Below are positions 62,457 to 64,000 of a DNA stretch of 64,000 bases, in pieces; position 1 is the stretch's first letter; the number at the start of each line of letters is the position of its first letter. Source of the DNA: Azospirillum melinis (GTDB lineage: Bacteria; Pseudomonadota; Alphaproteobacteria; Azospirillales; Azospirillaceae); NCBI RefSeq assembly GCF_013340935.1, contig NZ_WHOS01000025.1, positions 38,179-102,178 on the forward strand, given 5' to 3'. The position numbers and the translations under genes were made by a program. The notes under the pieces are model-generated. The model was not told the origin of the DNA. It worked only from the letters and a program-made list of their open reading frames with translations, and ran no database searches.

Positions 62457-63937
62457 GCGCCGCCATGGCACAGACTTCATCACCCCAGACCCCGCCCCAG
62501 CAGGCGGCTCCGCCGCAGGGAACGCCCCAAGGGGTGCCGCAGGGAAGCGCCCAGCCCGTCAACAGCCTGCTGATGCTGCTGGAGTTGCAGCGGCAGGCTT
62601 GGCGGCAGGCGACGGCGCCGGAGCTGCGCTATCACATCGTCAACCAGACCCGCCGGCTGATCGCCTATCGCCAGGCGGCCTTCCTGGCGGTGGGCGAGCG
62701 CGGACGGGCGACGCTGGAGGCGGTGTCCAACATCGCGGTGCTGGAGCCGAACGCCCCCTTCGCCCAATGGCTGGAGGAGGCGGTGCGCGCCGTCGCCACC
62801 GGGGATGACGCCAACAGCGTCCATGTCGTCGATCCCGCCACCCTGCCCGCCTCCGTGCGCAGCGCCTGGGGTGAATGGGGACCGGCGCAGGTGCTGTGGT
62901 GCCCGCTGCGCAAGCCGGAAACCCCGCGGGAGGCGCCGCTGGGCGCCCCCGGGGGAGCAGCGCCCGGCACCGCGGCGGAGGCCGCGCCGCCGCTGGCCGG
63001 CCTGTGGCTCGGCCGTGACGAGCCCTGGACCGATGGTGAAATCCTGCTGCTGAGCCATCTGGCCGAAGGCTACGGCCATGCCTGGTGGGCGCTGTCGGGC
63101 AAGCGGGCGAAGCGGCATGGGCTGCGCGGGGCCCTGCTGCCGCTGCTGGTGCTGCTGGCCATCGCCGGCGCACTCGCCATCCCGGTGCCGATGTCGACCC
63201 TGGCCCCGGCCGAGATCCAGACCAGCAACCCGGTGATCGTCGCCGCCCCGCTGGACGGCGTGATCGAGCGCTTCCATGTGCAGCCGAACCAGCCGGTGGC
63301 TGCCGGCCAGCCCCTGTTCAGCTTCGAGTCCACCGTCCTGCGCAGCCGCTTCGAGGTGGCGCGCAAGGGGCTGACACAGGCGGAGGCCGAGCTGCTGACC
63401 GCCTCGCAGGCCGCCTTCGCCGACCCGCAGACCAAGGCGCGCATCGCCCAGCTCCGCGCCCAGGTGGAGTTGCGCCGCGCCGAGATGGCGCTCGCCCGCG
63501 ACCTGCTGGAGCGGGTGACGGTGAAGGCCGAGCGTGCCGGCATCGCCGTCTTCACCGACGTCAACGACTGGCTGGGCAAGCCGGTTTCGGTGGGCGAGCG
63601 CGTGCTGACCCTGGCCGACCCGCAGGCGCCGGAAATCGACATCATGGTGCCGGTCGGCGACGCCCTGGTGCTGGAGCCGGGTTCCCCGGTGGAGCTGTTC
63701 CTGAACGTGGATCCGCTCCACCCCCTGCAGGCGCGGCTGACCCATGCCAGCTACGAAGCCGGCCTGTCGGCCGCCGGCGTGCTGTCCTACCGCGTCAAGG
63801 CGGCGCTGGAAGCAGGAGAGGCCCCGCCCCGCATCGGCCTGCGCGGCACCGCCAAGATCCTGGGCGACCGCGTGCCGCTGGCGCTTTACCTGTTCCGCCG
63901 CCCGCTGGCCCTGCTGCGCCAGTCGCTGGGCATCTGA
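62453..63937 (+). CDS. HlyD-type adaptor with N-terminal GAF-like domain and one membrane helix
   Basis: 494 residues. After a Pro/Gln-rich start, residues 38-215 look like a GAF domain (NQTRRLIAYRQAAFLAVG, NAPFAQWLEEAVRAVA, LAGLWLGRDEPWTDGEILL). A single hydrophobic helix follows at about 225-247 (LLPLLVLLAIAGALAIP), then a periplasmic HlyD part: VAAPLDGVIERFHVQPNQPV, RVTVKAERAGIAVFTDVND, and a beta-barrel. The topology puts the GAF-like domain in the cytoplasm, where it might sense a ligand or contact the secretion motor. ATGA overlap with the first adaptor indicates a fixed ratio. Next gene starts 44 bases on. Confidence 0.83.
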   Translation: MSAAMAQTSSPQTPPQQAAPPQGTPQGVPQGSAQPVNSLLMLLELQRQAWRQATAPELRYHIVNQTRRLIAYRQAAFLAVGERGRATLEAVSNIAVLEPNAPFAQWLEEAVRAVATGDDANSVHVVDPATLPASVRSAWGEWGPAQVLWCPLRKPETPREAPLGAPGGAAPGTAAEAAPPLAGLWLGRDEPWTDGEILLLSHLAEGYGHAWWALSGKRAKRHGLRGALLPLLVLLAIAGALAIPVPMSTLAPAEIQTSNPVIVAAPLDGVIERFHVQPNQPVAAGQPLFSFESTVLRSRFEVARKGLTQAEAELLTASQAAFADPQTKARIAQLRAQVELRRAEMALARDLLERVTVKAERAGIAVFTDVNDWLGKPVSVGERVLTLADPQAPEIDIMVPVGDALVLEPGSPVELFLNVDPLHPLQARLTHASYEAGLSAAGVLSYRVKAALEAGEAPPRIGLRGTAKILGDRVPLALYLFRRPLALLRQSLGI

Positions 63938-63981
63938 GGCCCTGCCCCGAGGCAGCCCCCAAGGCAAACCCGAGGACTCCC

Positions 63982-64000
63982 GTGTCCATCGCCCTCACCC
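63982..64000 (+). CDS. start of a further gene, cut by the window end
   Basis: GTG at 63982 with GAGGA at 63972-63976 directly upstream, reading VSIALT before the window ends. In this position a type I ABC transporter or a site-2-protease-like membrane component would be expected for the export module, but nothing in the six visible codons decides this. Confidence 0.4.

Overview
The window is high-GC DNA with short intergenic gaps and many ATGA start/stop overlaps. Its gene families (PhoX phosphatase, DUF6165, DUF6916 with tail-collar proteins, a DUF4347 giant adhesin, a methyltransferase-GT2 fusion) fit an alphaproteobacterium of the Rhodospirillales, most like Azospirillum. This is an inference from gene content and composition. 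I saw no rRNA, tRNA, CRISPR array, transposase or integrase.

Layout. (1) 1-7262: a parallel beta-helix protein with five C-terminal 40-residue repeats, an unknown protein, a flippase-like membrane protein overlapping a methyltransferase-glycosyltransferase fusion, and two tiny paralogues. (2) 7447-11257: PhoX phosphatase with its terminator, a small exported protein, a methyltransferase and a Nudix hydrolase. (3) 11605-18437: a three-domain glycosyltransferase, a second glycosyltransferase, a phytanoyl-CoA-dioxygenase-like enzyme, a sialidase-like protein and a complete Rieske oxygenase. (4) 18537-21442: a DUF1800/DUF1501 pair. (5) 21474-25809: a minus-strand operon (SDR, stand-alone Rieske protein, Rieske-less oxygenase, acetyltransferase) divergent from a KAS III-like enzyme. 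(6) 25962-40110: a surface-glycan cluster of glycosyltransferases, a sugar-nucleotide dehydratase, several methyltransferases, a HAD protein and TPR/DUF6165 accessory proteins; its first part, to about 31350, is visibly AT-richer. (7) 40332-43672: a glycine-zipper lipoprotein, a GNAT, a DUF6916 protein and two tandem tail-collar proteins. (8) 44162 to the end: a 5044-residue secreted adhesin followed by its probable export genes (TolC-like lipoprotein with a SPOR-like tail, two HlyD-type adaptors, and the start of one more gene).

How they fit together. Most of the window builds, decorates or exports cell-surface material. Regions 3, 5 and 6 look like a glycan assembly and tailoring factory: glycosyltransferases build the chain, while methyltransferases, an acetyltransferase, a KAS III-like acyl enzyme and three non-heme-iron oxygenase systems may modify sugars. 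The most unusual element is the split Rieske oxygenase at 22034-23673. One gene keeps only the [2Fe-2S] domain. The overlapping next gene keeps only the mononuclear-iron domain, with the cluster-binding loops deleted. Region 8 is a self-contained adhesin export module whose energising component is not in the window.
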